From Butyricimonas faecalis (GTDB lineage Bacteria > Bacteroidota > Bacteroidia > Bacteroidales > Marinifilaceae): a DNA stretch of 64,000 bases. This document shows, one piece after another, positions 19,492-32,093 of this stretch. The stretch's first letter is position 1, and each line of letters begins with the position of its first letter. A program made the translations under genes and the position numbers. The DNA is taken from positions 3,968,001-4,032,000 of the forward strand of contig NZ_CP032819.1 in the NCBI RefSeq assembly GCF_003991565.1. The letters are read 5' to 3'. Below the pieces are notes generated by a model, which ran no database searches, was not told where the DNA came from, and worked only from the letters and a program-made list of their open reading frames with translations.

Positions 19492-20583
19492 ATGACATTA
19501 ATGAAACAGATAGTAATTGCATTTTTGATAATATTGGGATTGAGTCCGGCGATTTTGGCACAAGAGGGATTTAAAATCACGGGACGATTAGGAGGCTCGT
19601 TAGGAGGAAATCTTGTGTTGGTGGGTAGTAGTTCGGAAGGGGCTGTAAAACTGGGAGAAACAACAATGATAGATGGAAACTTCGAGTTCTCTGGTAGTGT
19701 GGAGGGAGTGATGCCCGCTTATATATTGACAGAGGAACAGCAACCGATAGCGACGGTTATGTTGGAAAATCTGGAATACACCTTGGTGGCAGGAGAATCT
19801 GGGATTGAGGTGTTGGGTGGCGGTGAGTCACAAAAAATCTGGAACGAATTTGAGGTCATTAATCGACATGTGCTAAAAGAAAAAATGAAGATGGAACAGG
19901 AGGGACGTGCTGCTTATGCCCAGCAAAACCAGATGAAATTGCAGGCGTTGCAACAACAATTTGCGAAGATTGCCACGGATGCAGAAGCAAAGCAATTAGA
20001 TCTGTTCAAGAAATACAAGGATTCCTTTGTTTCAGCTTTCATGATTGCTTCAGGAATGCAACAAATGGATTATGTTTCTCTGAAGACTCTCTATGATATG
20101 CTGGGAGGAAATGTTCAGGCAAACTTTTACGGACAGTTAATTGCTCGGCAGTTGATGGCTCTCAAACAGATTGAGCCGGGTTCTGTCGGACCCGATTTTC
20201 AAGGTGTCACTGCGGCAGGTGAAACGATTACCCTCCACGGAGTGAAGGCAAAAGTGAAACTAGTGGATTTTTGGGCCTCATGGTGTGGCCCCTGTCGTCA
20301 GGAGATGCCGAACGTAAGTAAAATCTATAAAAAATATCACGAGTTGGGGTTGGAAATTATTGGTGTGTCGCTTGACAAGAAAGTGGAAGAATGGACCAAA
20401 GCTATGAAAGAAGAGAAAATGGAGTGGCTGAATATGATCGACATGGAATCTCGTATTGCAAGGTTGTATTTCGTGCGAGGAATTCCACACACGATCTTAT
20501 TAGATGAAAATAATCGAATCATAGCCAAAGATCTTCGGGGAAAGCAACTGGAGAAAAAAATTGCAGAGTTATTGAAAAATTAG
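19492..20583 (+). CDS. TlpA-like disulfide reductase with DUF4369 domain
   Basis: A 363-residue exported thiol-disulfide oxidoreductase. A signal peptide (about 1-23, ending ILAQ) leads to a DUF4369 beta-domain (FKITGRLGGSLGGNLVLVG), a helical linker rich in Gln, and a C-terminal thioredoxin fold of the AhpC/TlpA type. The active site is FWASWCGPCRQEMP with Cys265 and Cys268, and a cis-proline follows in RGIPHTILLD. An alternative start is the ATG at 19501. It probably keeps thiols of periplasmic or surface proteins reduced. A paralogue that lost these cysteines follows 107 bp later. Confidence 0.88.
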   Translation: MTLMKQIVIAFLIILGLSPAILAQEGFKITGRLGGSLGGNLVLVGSSSEGAVKLGETTMIDGNFEFSGSVEGVMPAYILTEEQQPIATVMLENLEYTLVAGESGIEVLGGGESQKIWNEFEVINRHVLKEKMKMEQEGRAAYAQQNQMKLQALQQQFAKIATDAEAKQLDLFKKYKDSFVSAFMIASGMQQMDYVSLKTLYDMLGGNVQANFYGQLIARQLMALKQIEPGSVGPDFQGVTAAGETITLHGVKAKVKLVDFWASWCGPCRQEMPNVSKIYKKYHELGLEIIGVSLDKKVEEWTKAMKEEKMEWLNMIDMESRIARLYFVRGIPHTILLDENNRIIAKDLRGKQLEKKIAELLKN

Positions 20584-20690
20584 TGGCGTGGAAATATGGA
20601 TAGTTATTAAAACCGGGTAGGAGAGTTGCGGAATAATTGAGAAAATAGTAGAACGCTCCTCGTTTACCGGGAGCACAAAATAATTTGTGT

Positions 20691-21797
20691 ATGAAAAAAG
20701 TAATATTATTATTGTTATCCGGAATGTTATTGGGCGGGACTTGTTTAGCTCAGAATGGATACACGATTTCCGGGAAAATTCGAGGTATATCGATCTCTAA
20801 GGCATTTTTGGTGGCAGCTGACTTCGGAAGTGCGGACACGTTAGCATCAACGGCTGTTGAAGGAGATAAGTTCATGTTCAGCGGGACTGTTCCGGGGGGA
20901 GTGCGTGCCGTGAACTTGACTTTTGCCGGGGTAGAAGGACAGGTCCCCTTGTTGTTAGAGAATATAAATTATCAGATTTCTATTACAGCCCAAGGTGCAG
21001 CAATCGAGGGAGAAGGGCCGGCGGTGAAACTCTGGAAAGAATTTGAGCGCATCGGTCACGATTATGCCATTGAGAAAAACCGTGCCGAGTTGGAGTATAA
21101 AGCATTGGAAGGTCGTGGTAATGCAGCGGAAGTTGAACGTCTGCAAGTCCGTCTTGACAATGCCTATAAACAATCGGAACTTAAAACACAAGAATTGATT
21201 AAAGCGAATGCAGATCATTATATATCGGCTTATATCATAGCCTTGAACATGCTTATTGACGATGAGGCCACACTTCGTGCCAAATACGAATTATTGGGTC
21301 CGTCGGCTCGTGCTTCTGTCCCCGGTAAGGCTATTGCGGCAATGTTGAATCGTTACGGTAAATTGGTGGAGGGAGAAGTTGCCCCGAATTTTACTTTAAT
21401 GAAACCGGATGGCAACACGTTTACCCTTCATGGCCTACCTGCCAAGTGGAAAGTGCTACATTTTTGGGCTGCACGACAAGGAAGTTCCCGTCAAGACAAC
21501 TCGGAACTGGTTAAATTTTATCTGCAATACCGCCCCAAAGGGGTTGAGGTCATTAGTGTTTCCCTTGACGATAACCATGCCATGTGGAAACAAGCTATTG
21601 GGCTTGACGGAATGATTTGGACGAATGGTTCCGATCTCAAGGGAATGAATTCCGAAATCACTCGTCTTTACTTGGTTAAGGATATTCCTGCGTATGTTCT
21701 GCTGGATGCCGAGAATCGTATCATTGCCCGTGATCTCTCGTTTTCCGATCTTCGTGCGAAAGTGGCAGAGTTGACGAAGAAGAAAAGAAAGAAGTGA
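20691..21797 (+). CDS. Thioredoxin-fold DUF4369 protein without active-site cysteines
   Basis: A 368-residue paralogue of the preceding protein with the same layout: signal peptide ending CLAQ, DUF4369 domain (YTISGKIRGISISKAFLVA), helical linker and thioredoxin fold. At the active site FWASWCGPCRQEM is replaced by FWAARQGSSRQDN, so the CxxC pair becomes Gln263 and Ser266 and redox catalysis is not expected. The flanking fold, including VISVSLDD and the cis-Pro segment VKDIPAYVLLD, is intact, and the frame is full length with no stop. That argues for a maintained non-catalytic role such as a chaperone or binding partner. The ATG at 20691 is preferred to an upstream TTG. Confidence 0.85.
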   Translation: MKKVILLLLSGMLLGGTCLAQNGYTISGKIRGISISKAFLVAADFGSADTLASTAVEGDKFMFSGTVPGGVRAVNLTFAGVEGQVPLLLENINYQISITAQGAAIEGEGPAVKLWKEFERIGHDYAIEKNRAELEYKALEGRGNAAEVERLQVRLDNAYKQSELKTQELIKANADHYISAYIIALNMLIDDEATLRAKYELLGPSARASVPGKAIAAMLNRYGKLVEGEVAPNFTLMKPDGNTFTLHGLPAKWKVLHFWAARQGSSRQDNSELVKFYLQYRPKGVEVISVSLDDNHAMWKQAIGLDGMIWTNGSDLKGMNSEITRLYLVKDIPAYVLLDAENRIIARDLSFSDLRAKVAELTKKKRKK

Positions 21798-22015
21798 TAG
21801 AGAGCTTTTTTAGGTGCGTGCTAAGGGGGGAGTTACGTCTAATGGCGTAGTCTCCCTCTTTAATTTTAATGGGTGTTCAATATCAGGAGTTATTCTTTTA
21901 TTAGACTTGTGTTAAGACAATAGTGTTACAAATTATAATCACTAGTGGATCACTTCCGAATATAAAGTTTTTAGTATGCTTATAAATCCCTAATAGAACG
22001 CTATTCTATATAGCG

Positions 22016-22081
22016 TTTTAATAGGGTTCTAATAGCGTTCTAATAGCGTTCTAATAGCGTTCTAATAGCGTTCTAATAGCG
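22016..22081. repeat. Tandem array of 11-nt repeats, first locus
   Basis: The unit TTCTAATAGCG is repeated five times without change at 22027-22081, preceded by a diverged unit at 22016-22026. Just upstream, AATAGAACGCTATT at 21992-22005 is close to the unit in opposite orientation, so a hairpin can form between it and the array. Flanking sequences contain GGATCAC and ACGGTAGTGATCC. A second array with the same layout but a different unit occurs near 57.85 kb. Confidence 0.9.
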
Positions 22082-22355
22082 TTTTACACGGTAGTGATCC
22101 GGATGTGATCATGTATTTATTCTCATTTGGAGTACAAAGCGGACATAATACCGGATATTTTCCCCCCGGTTATCTTTTCTAATTCTTTTCAAGTTCTTGT
22201 GTGGTTCTCTTCAGCGTGTAGTTTGAAGTTATTTCCCCATAGCACTCTTGCCTGCATGATCCTGTTTTGAAAAAAAAAGTTTCCCGCCTAACGTCCTGCT
22301 CGTCACGCTTTTGTAATTGTTGGCGGAAAAAACTTGAAAAATAATCGCGAGAATA

Positions 22356-22388
22356 TTTGGAAAAAGGGAAATGATTGCCTTATCTTTG
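22356..22388 (+). promoter_or_regulatory. rRNA promoter P1
   Basis: A -33 TTTG at 22356-22359 is separated by 21 nt from the -7 box TATCTTTG at 22381-22388, the Bacteroidetes housekeeping promoter. It is followed by CACCCGCTTTCGAGAG, closely similar to the sequence after P2. Confidence 0.8.
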
Positions 22389-22473
22389 CACCCGCTTTCG
22401 AGAGAGAGGGCGCGAGGGGGAAGAGGTTAAAACGAGGGGCCGGGAAAAAAGTTTGAAAAAAAGCTTGAAAAAA

Positions 22474-22504
22474 TTTGGAGATTGAAAAACAAGCCTTACC
22501 TTTG
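22474..22504 (+). promoter_or_regulatory. rRNA promoter P2
   Basis: A TTTG at 22474-22477, 19 nt of spacer and the -7 box TACCTTTG at 22497-22504 form a second promoter 116 nt after P1. The start region CAGCCGCTTTCAAGAG mirrors P1, so the pair looks like a local duplication. Tandem promoters are usual for rRNA operons. Confidence 0.82.
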
Positions 22505-22566
22505 CAGCCGCTTTCAAGAGGGGGAGCTGGGAGGGACGATCGAGAGCGAGAGAAGATGAAAGAAGA

Positions 22567-22604
22567 GTTCTTTAAGATATTGAGATGAACAAAACGTAGC
22601 GAGC
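22567..22604 (+). promoter_or_regulatory. rRNA leader: boxA-like element and 16S processing arm
   Basis: GTTCTTTAAGA from 22567 resembles the boxA antitermination site; a matching GTTCTTTGACA occurs in the 16S-23S spacer at 24379. GTAGCGAGC at 22596-22604 is complementary to GCTCGCTAC at 24226-24234 beyond the 16S end, and nearby CATGAC and GTCATG blocks extend the pairing. This is the expected double-stranded stalk for RNase III release of 16S. Confidence 0.6.
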
Positions 22605-22682
22605 GTGAATCGGAAATCGACGCGAGTCGAGATTCATACACATGACCCTGCCAGAATAAAAATTTCTGTAAAGTAACTTTTA

Positions 22683-24206
<1,524 letters not shown>

Positions 24207-24510
24207 CTGGAGCTGGAGTCATGCGGCTCGCTACAGCAAGTTCATCATCAACGGGATTCCCTCGAGGGATCTTCACGACGAGGCTCGTTGCCCCGGTCCC
24301 GACATCATGAATTTAGAATTTAAAATTTAGAATCTAGTCAATCTAGAATCTAGAATCTTTAAATCTGGAATTCGAGAAGTTCTTTGACATGCTGGAACGT
24401 TAACGGATCATTTGATCCGCGAAGTATAAGAATGTAGTAGAATAACACAGAGCCGCCGTCGTCGGGAGACGACGGCAAAGGTGAAATGATTAAAGACACA
24501 CGACGCTAAC
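24207..24510 (+). other. 16S-23S spacer without tRNA genes
   Basis: The 304-nt spacer holds no recognisable tRNA, whereas many Bacteroidetes rRNA spacers carry tRNA-Ile and tRNA-Ala. It contains a heptamer tract (GAATTTA/GAATCTA units, about 24311-24358), a boxA-like GTTCTTTGACA at 24379-24389, and GGAACGTTAACGGATCATTT (24393-24412), nearly the reverse complement of GATGATCCGGTTAACGTTCC after the 23S gene. The two would form the 23S processing stalk. Confidence 0.8.
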
Positions 24511-27398
<2,888 letters not shown>

Positions 27399-27591
27399 GC
27401 GGGTGAGATGATCCGGTTAACGTTCCCGGCGATTGTCAAGCGGCAATCGCGAGAAAAGCATGAATAAACGATCTTCAAGGGTATTTGTCACGCCGGCCGG
27501 AGGGCCGCGAGAAGTGACGGGAATCTGGAAGGTGTTTTTGGGTGACGAGAGGTCATTTCAAATTCCACGTTCTAAATTCTAAACTTATTAA

Positions 27592-27702
27592 AAGGTATCT
27601 ATAGCTACGGTGATCCACCTCTTCCCATCCCGAACAGAGAAGTTAAGCCCGTTAGCGCCGATGGTACTGCCCCCGGGTGGGAGAGTAGGTCGATGCCGAA
27701 TT
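27592..27702 (+). rRNA. rrf: 5S ribosomal RNA
   Basis: 5S rRNA of about 110 nt, recognised by CCACCTCTTCCCATCCCGAA, CAGAGAAGTTAAGCCC and GCGCCGATGGTACTGC, with the terminal stem formed by GGTATC near the start and GATGCC near the end. It follows 23S after a 193-nt spacer that contains no tRNA but several hairpins and heptamer-like TTCTAAA repeats. Confidence 0.95.
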
Positions 27703-27707
27703 TAGGG

Positions 27708-27739
27708 AGAGCGAGTCAACACGACTCGCTCTTTTTTTA
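27708..27739 (+). terminator. rRNA operon terminator
   Basis: AGAGCGAGTC and GACTCGCTCT form a stem around a short AACAC loop, followed by seven T residues. It is a strong intrinsic terminator just after the 5S gene. Confidence 0.92.
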
Positions 27740-27795
27740 TTTCCTCGTTTTCAACTTTCAATTGTTCGACGAACCTGTAACCTGCCGATTGTAAC

Positions 27796-27826
27796 TTGCT
27801 GAAGGCAATTTTTTTCATTACCTTTG
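27796..27826 (+). promoter_or_regulatory. Promoter of the histidine kinase gene, near-leaderless
   Basis: TTG at 27796-27798, a 20-nt spacer and the -7 box TACCTTTG at 27819-27826 match the Bacteroidetes promoter. The ATG at 27832 is only 6 nt after the -7 box, so transcription would start at or next to the start codon. This also argues against the longer TTG-initiated frame. Confidence 0.65.
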
Positions 27827-27831
27827 TATAT

Positions 27832-29361
27832 ATGAGAATTCGGACAAATATAATATCGATAGGATTAATCTTGTTAGCTTTATTCATCGCCGCTATTTAC
27901 TTGATCGGAAAAAAGATTAGTGATGTAGGAAATGATATGAATAATGCTAATGCGCGGGAGGCATGTCGATACCGAGCTGAATCTGTTGCTTATGAATTTA
28001 AGAAAACGGAAGAGTTACAACGTTTAGCAAGAGAGTTTTTTGGTATGAGCGAATCTTATCAAGAGGGGGATTTGTTTTCGCTTTTGAAGACGATGCAACA
28101 ACTGGATCCCAAATTAAGCAGAACGTGGTTTTTTAGGGGGACGAATGATTCGCTGCGTTTATTGGAACGGAATAGTACTGAATTTCGAAAAATGAAACTT
28201 TCCGGGGTAGAGTTGAAATATATGTATATGCTGTTGGATTCGCATGGGGATCATCATTTTAGCGGAACTTATCACGAGAATGGGAGAACTTACTGGACTA
28301 CGATTGAGGCGATTGAACCGACGGTAGCCCGGCGGGCTTTGTTTGGATTTGATATATCATTAACGGATTTGCATTCGTATTTTGCGGAAGCAACAGGAAA
28401 AGTTTCAAGTTACGTGTTTATTTTGAATGAGCAGGGAATATTACTTTCGCATCCTGATGAAAATTTATTGGGGACTTCACCTTTCCAAAAAGAGGAGTTG
28501 GATTCTATCAAGGAAGTATTGAAAAGTCAGAATGAATTGGAAATCATGGTTCATTCTAGTTTTTTGTCCTCACAGGTATTTCGTGTTTACTACCCTTTGT
28601 TTGTCGGGAATGAAAAGTGGGTGATTGCCGTTAACGTACCGCAGTATGGGAACCGGGAGATATTAGATGAATTTCATCGTTACACGGCAATGATTGCCTT
28701 GATAACGGTTATTATATTCGCGATTTTATTACTTTTTGCCCAGTATAAATGGCGTAAAGAATACCGTTTGCGTCGCAGGCTGGAACAGGAATCGATGGAA
28801 TTACATTTGCAGCAGTTGAAAAATCAGATTAACCCTCACTTTTTGTTTAATTCACTGAATTCGTTAAGCGTGTTAATCGGTTCGAATTCGGCATTGGCAA
28901 GGGAATTCGTACTGAAGTTGTCAAAAGTGTATCGCTATTTGCTGGAGACAAGAAACGAAAGTTTATCCACGGTGAAGGAAGAGATGGAGTTTACCCGGCA
29001 ATATTATTTCTTGCAGAAGATCCGTTTTGGAGAGCAGTTGGATTTGTCGATAGATGTGAGACCGGATTGTTGGGAAATGAAGATCCCTTCGGTCAGTTTG
29101 CAGATGTTGGTAGAGAACGCTATAAAACATAACCAGGTGACTTTACAAAATCCCTTGCGTATTAAAATTTATGATCGGGATGGATGTTTAATTGTGGAGA
29201 ATAATTACCAACCTCGTGCTGAATCGAGTGAAGAGTCCATGGGCGTGGGTTTCGAACGTATTCAGGCGATTTATGACTTCTATTCGGATGAAAAATTCGT
29301 ATGTGGTTGTCAAAATGGATGTTATGTTTGTCAATTACCTCTTTTGAGAAATCATTTATGA
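27832..29361 (+). CDS. LytS/YehU-type sensor histidine kinase
   Basis: A 509-residue membrane sensor kinase. The first transmembrane helix is at about residues 6-27, a periplasmic sensor region of roughly 250 residues follows (with Cache/PAS-like VFILNEQGILLSHPDENLLG), then a second helix (YTAMIALITVIIFAILLLFAQ). The cytoplasmic His_kinase domain has INPHFLFNSLNSLSVLIG with phospho-acceptor His336, and the ATPase N-box is MLVENAIKHN. Such kinases pair with LytTR response regulators; one lies 7.5 kb downstream after a protease-SusC-SusD block. The signal sensed is unknown. Confidence 0.88.
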   Translation: MRIRTNIISIGLILLALFIAAIYLIGKKISDVGNDMNNANAREACRYRAESVAYEFKKTEELQRLAREFFGMSESYQEGDLFSLLKTMQQLDPKLSRTWFFRGTNDSLRLLERNSTEFRKMKLSGVELKYMYMLLDSHGDHHFSGTYHENGRTYWTTIEAIEPTVARRALFGFDISLTDLHSYFAEATGKVSSYVFILNEQGILLSHPDENLLGTSPFQKEELDSIKEVLKSQNELEIMVHSSFLSSQVFRVYYPLFVGNEKWVIAVNVPQYGNREILDEFHRYTAMIALITVIIFAILLLFAQYKWRKEYRLRRRLEQESMELHLQQLKNQINPHFLFNSLNSLSVLIGSNSALAREFVLKLSKVYRYLLETRNESLSTVKEEMEFTRQYYFLQKIRFGEQLDLSIDVRPDCWEMKIPSVSLQMLVENAIKHNQVTLQNPLRIKIYDRDGCLIVENNYQPRAESSEESMGVGFERIQAIYDFYSDEKFVCGCQNGCYVCQLPLLRNHL

Positions 29362-29470
29362 CAAAAAATCGATGATTCACTCCTTTTTTTCGGGGTTTCA
29401 CTCCCCTTTTATTTTTATTGATTGAAATCTGTCTTATCATTGTAAGGAATCAGTTAACCAGATAGATTTA

Positions 29471-32056
29471 ATGAATAAAAGAAGTATGGTAAGAATAAAA
29501 ACATTCATTTCAGGCGCGATAGTCCTTGTTGCCCTATCCTTATTGTCAGAACCGGGATATTCCCTGGAAAGACGAAAGAAAAAACAAGCCAAAGATACAA
29601 CGGAAGTGTCCAAGCCGGATGCTTACGGGGATTTGGTGAAGAAAGCCAAGATTACGGAAGGCGTGGTAAAGGTTTTAACGATTGGGAATGATTACTATTT
29701 CGAGGTGGCTGATTCTTTGATGGGACGTGATCTTCTAATCGTTAATAAAGTGTCGGGAGTACCTTACGAGTTAAATGATGCCGGTTTGAACAGGGGAATG
29801 GAGTCTAATGATAAGCTGGTGCGTTTTTATAAAGATAAATCAATGGGTAAGGTATGGGTGACGACTTACAATGGGAAAGTGAGTGTACCCGAGGGAGATG
29901 CGATCAGTGAATCGGTGAAAGCCAATTATCGCGAGTCCGTGATCGAGTATTTCCCGATCGAGGCTTACGGGAAGGATTCGACTTCCGTGGTCATCAAGGT
30001 AAACAAAATTTTCGACGGAAGTGAGAAAAGTTTTAATGATATATACAATGAGATTGCTTTAGGAGGTTCGGTAAAGAAGGACTTGTCCAAAATAGTAGGC
30101 ATGAAGGTTTTTCCGCAGAATGTGGTGGTGAAGGCGTTGATGACAACGCAGGTGGTTGATGGCGGTGTAGCGGTGCCTCTCACGGTTGAAACAACAACGA
30201 ATCTGGTGTTGTTGTCCAAGGTGCCGATGAAGCCGCGTTTTGCCGATCCTCGTGTTGGTTTTTTTGCTACGGAACATATTTATTTTACGGATGAACAGCA
30301 ACAAGTGGAAAAACGGGAATTTGTTCATCGTTGGAGATTGGAACCGAGACCGGAAGATGTAGAGAAATACAAAAGGGGTGAGGTCGTGGAACCTGTTAAA
30401 CCGATCGTGTTTTATATAGATCCTTCAACCCCGAAACAATGGAGAGAAGAGATCAAAGCGGGAGTTCGGGATTGGCAGACCGCGTTCGAGGCGGCAGGTT
30501 TTAAAAATGCTGTTATCGCGAAGGATGCGCCGGAAGATGATGAAGATTTCGATATCGATGACATTCGTTATTCTGTGATCACCTATGCGGCATCCCAGCA
30601 AGCTAACGCTATGGGCCCCTCTGTGGTAGATCCCCGTTCAGGAGAGATTATCGAGGCTGATGTGGTTTGGTGGCATAACGTGATGTCATTGTTACATACT
30701 TGGATGCGCGTGCAGACTGCACCGATAGATCCGAGAGCCCGTGCAAATAAACTGAGTGACGAGCACATGGCAAGTGCTATTCGTTTTGTTTCTTCTCACG
30801 AGGTGGGACATACTTTCGGGTTGAAACATAACATGGGAGCCTCTCATGCTTTCCCCGTGGATTCTTTGAGATCCCCGAGCTTTACGGCAAAAATGGGAGG
30901 AACGGCAAGTTCTATCATGGATTACGCGCGCTTTAATTATGTAGCGCAACCGGAAGACGGGGTAGAGGAAATTACACCTAAAATTGGTACGTACGACAAG
31001 TTTGCGATCAACTGGGCTTATCGTTGGTTAGACACGAAAACGCCGCAAGAGGAGTTACCGATATTGAATGAATGGATTCAAGAGCATGAAGGAGATCCGA
31101 TGTATTGGTATGGCGAGCAGCAAGACCCGAAGGATCCGATCGATCCTCGCTCTCAGGATGAAGACCTTGGAGATGACATCGTGAAAGCCAATCGTTACGG
31201 GATTATGAATCTGAAACGGATTGTTCCGAATATTGTTGCTTGGACAGAGGAAGACGGGACGTCTTTCGCGGAGGCGGGAAAGCTGTTGATGGCCGTAATT
31301 AATCAGTGGAAGATGTATGCCGGACATGTTACGGCTAACGTGGGAGGTATTTATATTAATAACCCGGTGAAGGGAAGCCCGGAGGATCGGTATATCCCGG
31401 TGCCGAAAGAGATTCAGAAGGAGAGCGTGAAGTATTTGATTGAAGAGGTGTTTATCGTTCCGGAATGGTTGTTCGGTGCAGAGGTATGGAAGAAGAGTTA
31501 CCCGATTCAGATGGGCGTGGAGTATTCTCCTTACACGGTTGCTCGGGAGTTGCAATATGCTACTTTCTATAATCTGTTGAAGGACGAGCGGTTGTTGCGT
31601 ATGTTTGACACGGAGGCGACTTTAGGTCGGGCAAAGAGTTACACGCCGGAAGAGATGTTCGCGGATATTCATAACGTGATATTTGCCGGAAGCAAGGCGG
31701 GACGTAACTTATCTATTTACGAGCGGATGACACAAAAGAATTTTGTCGATGCGATTATCGTTAGCTCGAATAGGGCTGTCGAGAAGACGACCAAGAAAGC
31801 TTTGCATCATTCCAATACCTGTTGTTTTGCTTCTAAAGCCCCTGAATTTGCGATTGAACCTAGAGAAGAGGTTCAGTTGAGAACCTTACATTTCTCTGCG
31901 ATGGGTAGAGTTTCCGAGGCGGTATCGGTGAAGAGAGGCGAATTGTTGAAAATTTTGAAATTAGCAGAAAGTAAACGTAATACGGGTAGTGTAGAAACTC
32001 GTAATCATTACGAGGATTTGATAATCCGGGTGAAAGAGGCGTTGAACATGAGATGA
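29471..32056 (+). CDS. Secreted zinc-dependent metalloprotease (DUF5117/DUF5118 type)
   Basis: An 861-residue exported protease typical of Bacteroidetes. A signal sequence spans about residues 1-31, a DUF5118/DUF5117-like region follows (ITEGVVKVLTIGNDYYFEVAD), and the metzincin-like zinc site is HEVGHTFGLKH, with His443, Glu444, His447 and His453. The Met-turn candidate is SIMDYARFNYV. It lies 38 bp before a SusC/SusD pair, like RagAB-type peptide uptake systems, so it may supply peptides to that importer. The lack of glycan enzymes supports this, but the substrate is inferred. Confidence 0.88.
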   Translation: MNKRSMVRIKTFISGAIVLVALSLLSEPGYSLERRKKKQAKDTTEVSKPDAYGDLVKKAKITEGVVKVLTIGNDYYFEVADSLMGRDLLIVNKVSGVPYELNDAGLNRGMESNDKLVRFYKDKSMGKVWVTTYNGKVSVPEGDAISESVKANYRESVIEYFPIEAYGKDSTSVVIKVNKIFDGSEKSFNDIYNEIALGGSVKKDLSKIVGMKVFPQNVVVKALMTTQVVDGGVAVPLTVETTTNLVLLSKVPMKPRFADPRVGFFATEHIYFTDEQQQVEKREFVHRWRLEPRPEDVEKYKRGEVVEPVKPIVFYIDPSTPKQWREEIKAGVRDWQTAFEAAGFKNAVIAKDAPEDDEDFDIDDIRYSVITYAASQQANAMGPSVVDPRSGEIIEADVVWWHNVMSLLHTWMRVQTAPIDPRARANKLSDEHMASAIRFVSSHEVGHTFGLKHNMGASHAFPVDSLRSPSFTAKMGGTASSIMDYARFNYVAQPEDGVEEITPKIGTYDKFAINWAYRWLDTKTPQEELPILNEWIQEHEGDPMYWYGEQQDPKDPIDPRSQDEDLGDDIVKANRYGIMNLKRIVPNIVAWTEEDGTSFAEAGKLLMAVINQWKMYAGHVTANVGGIYINNPVKGSPEDRYIPVPKEIQKESVKYLIEEVFIVPEWLFGAEVWKKSYPIQMGVEYSPYTVARELQYATFYNLLKDERLLRMFDTEATLGRAKSYTPEEMFADIHNVIFAGSKAGRNLSIYERMTQKNFVDAIIVSSNRAVEKTTKKALHHSNTCCFASKAPEFAIEPREEVQLRTLHFSAMGRVSEAVSVKRGELLKILKLAESKRNTGSVETRNHYEDLIIRVKEALNMR

Positions 32057-32093
32057 TTTATAACCTTATAACATACAAATTAAATAAGTTAGC

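Larger units (their letters stand above)
21798..22682. other. Non-coding region between the uptake locus and rRNA
   Basis: This 885-bp interval has no convincing gene. It starts with an imperfect GC-rich stem followed by a T-rich run (about 21822-21875), a likely terminator for the uptake locus. It then holds an array of 11-nt repeats, an A-rich stretch, two rRNA promoters and the transcribed rRNA leader. A 127-codon frame on the minus strand is low-complexity and lies over the promoters, so it is not a gene. Confidence 0.7.

Noticed and set aside
22016..22081. Considered as a CRISPR array
   Set aside because: Units are 11 nt and directly adjacent with no spacers, and no cas gene is present.
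24207..24510. Search for tRNA-Ile and tRNA-Ala in the spacer
   Set aside because: No cloverleaf, T-loop (GGTTCGAATCC type) or anticodon stem was recognised by eye.
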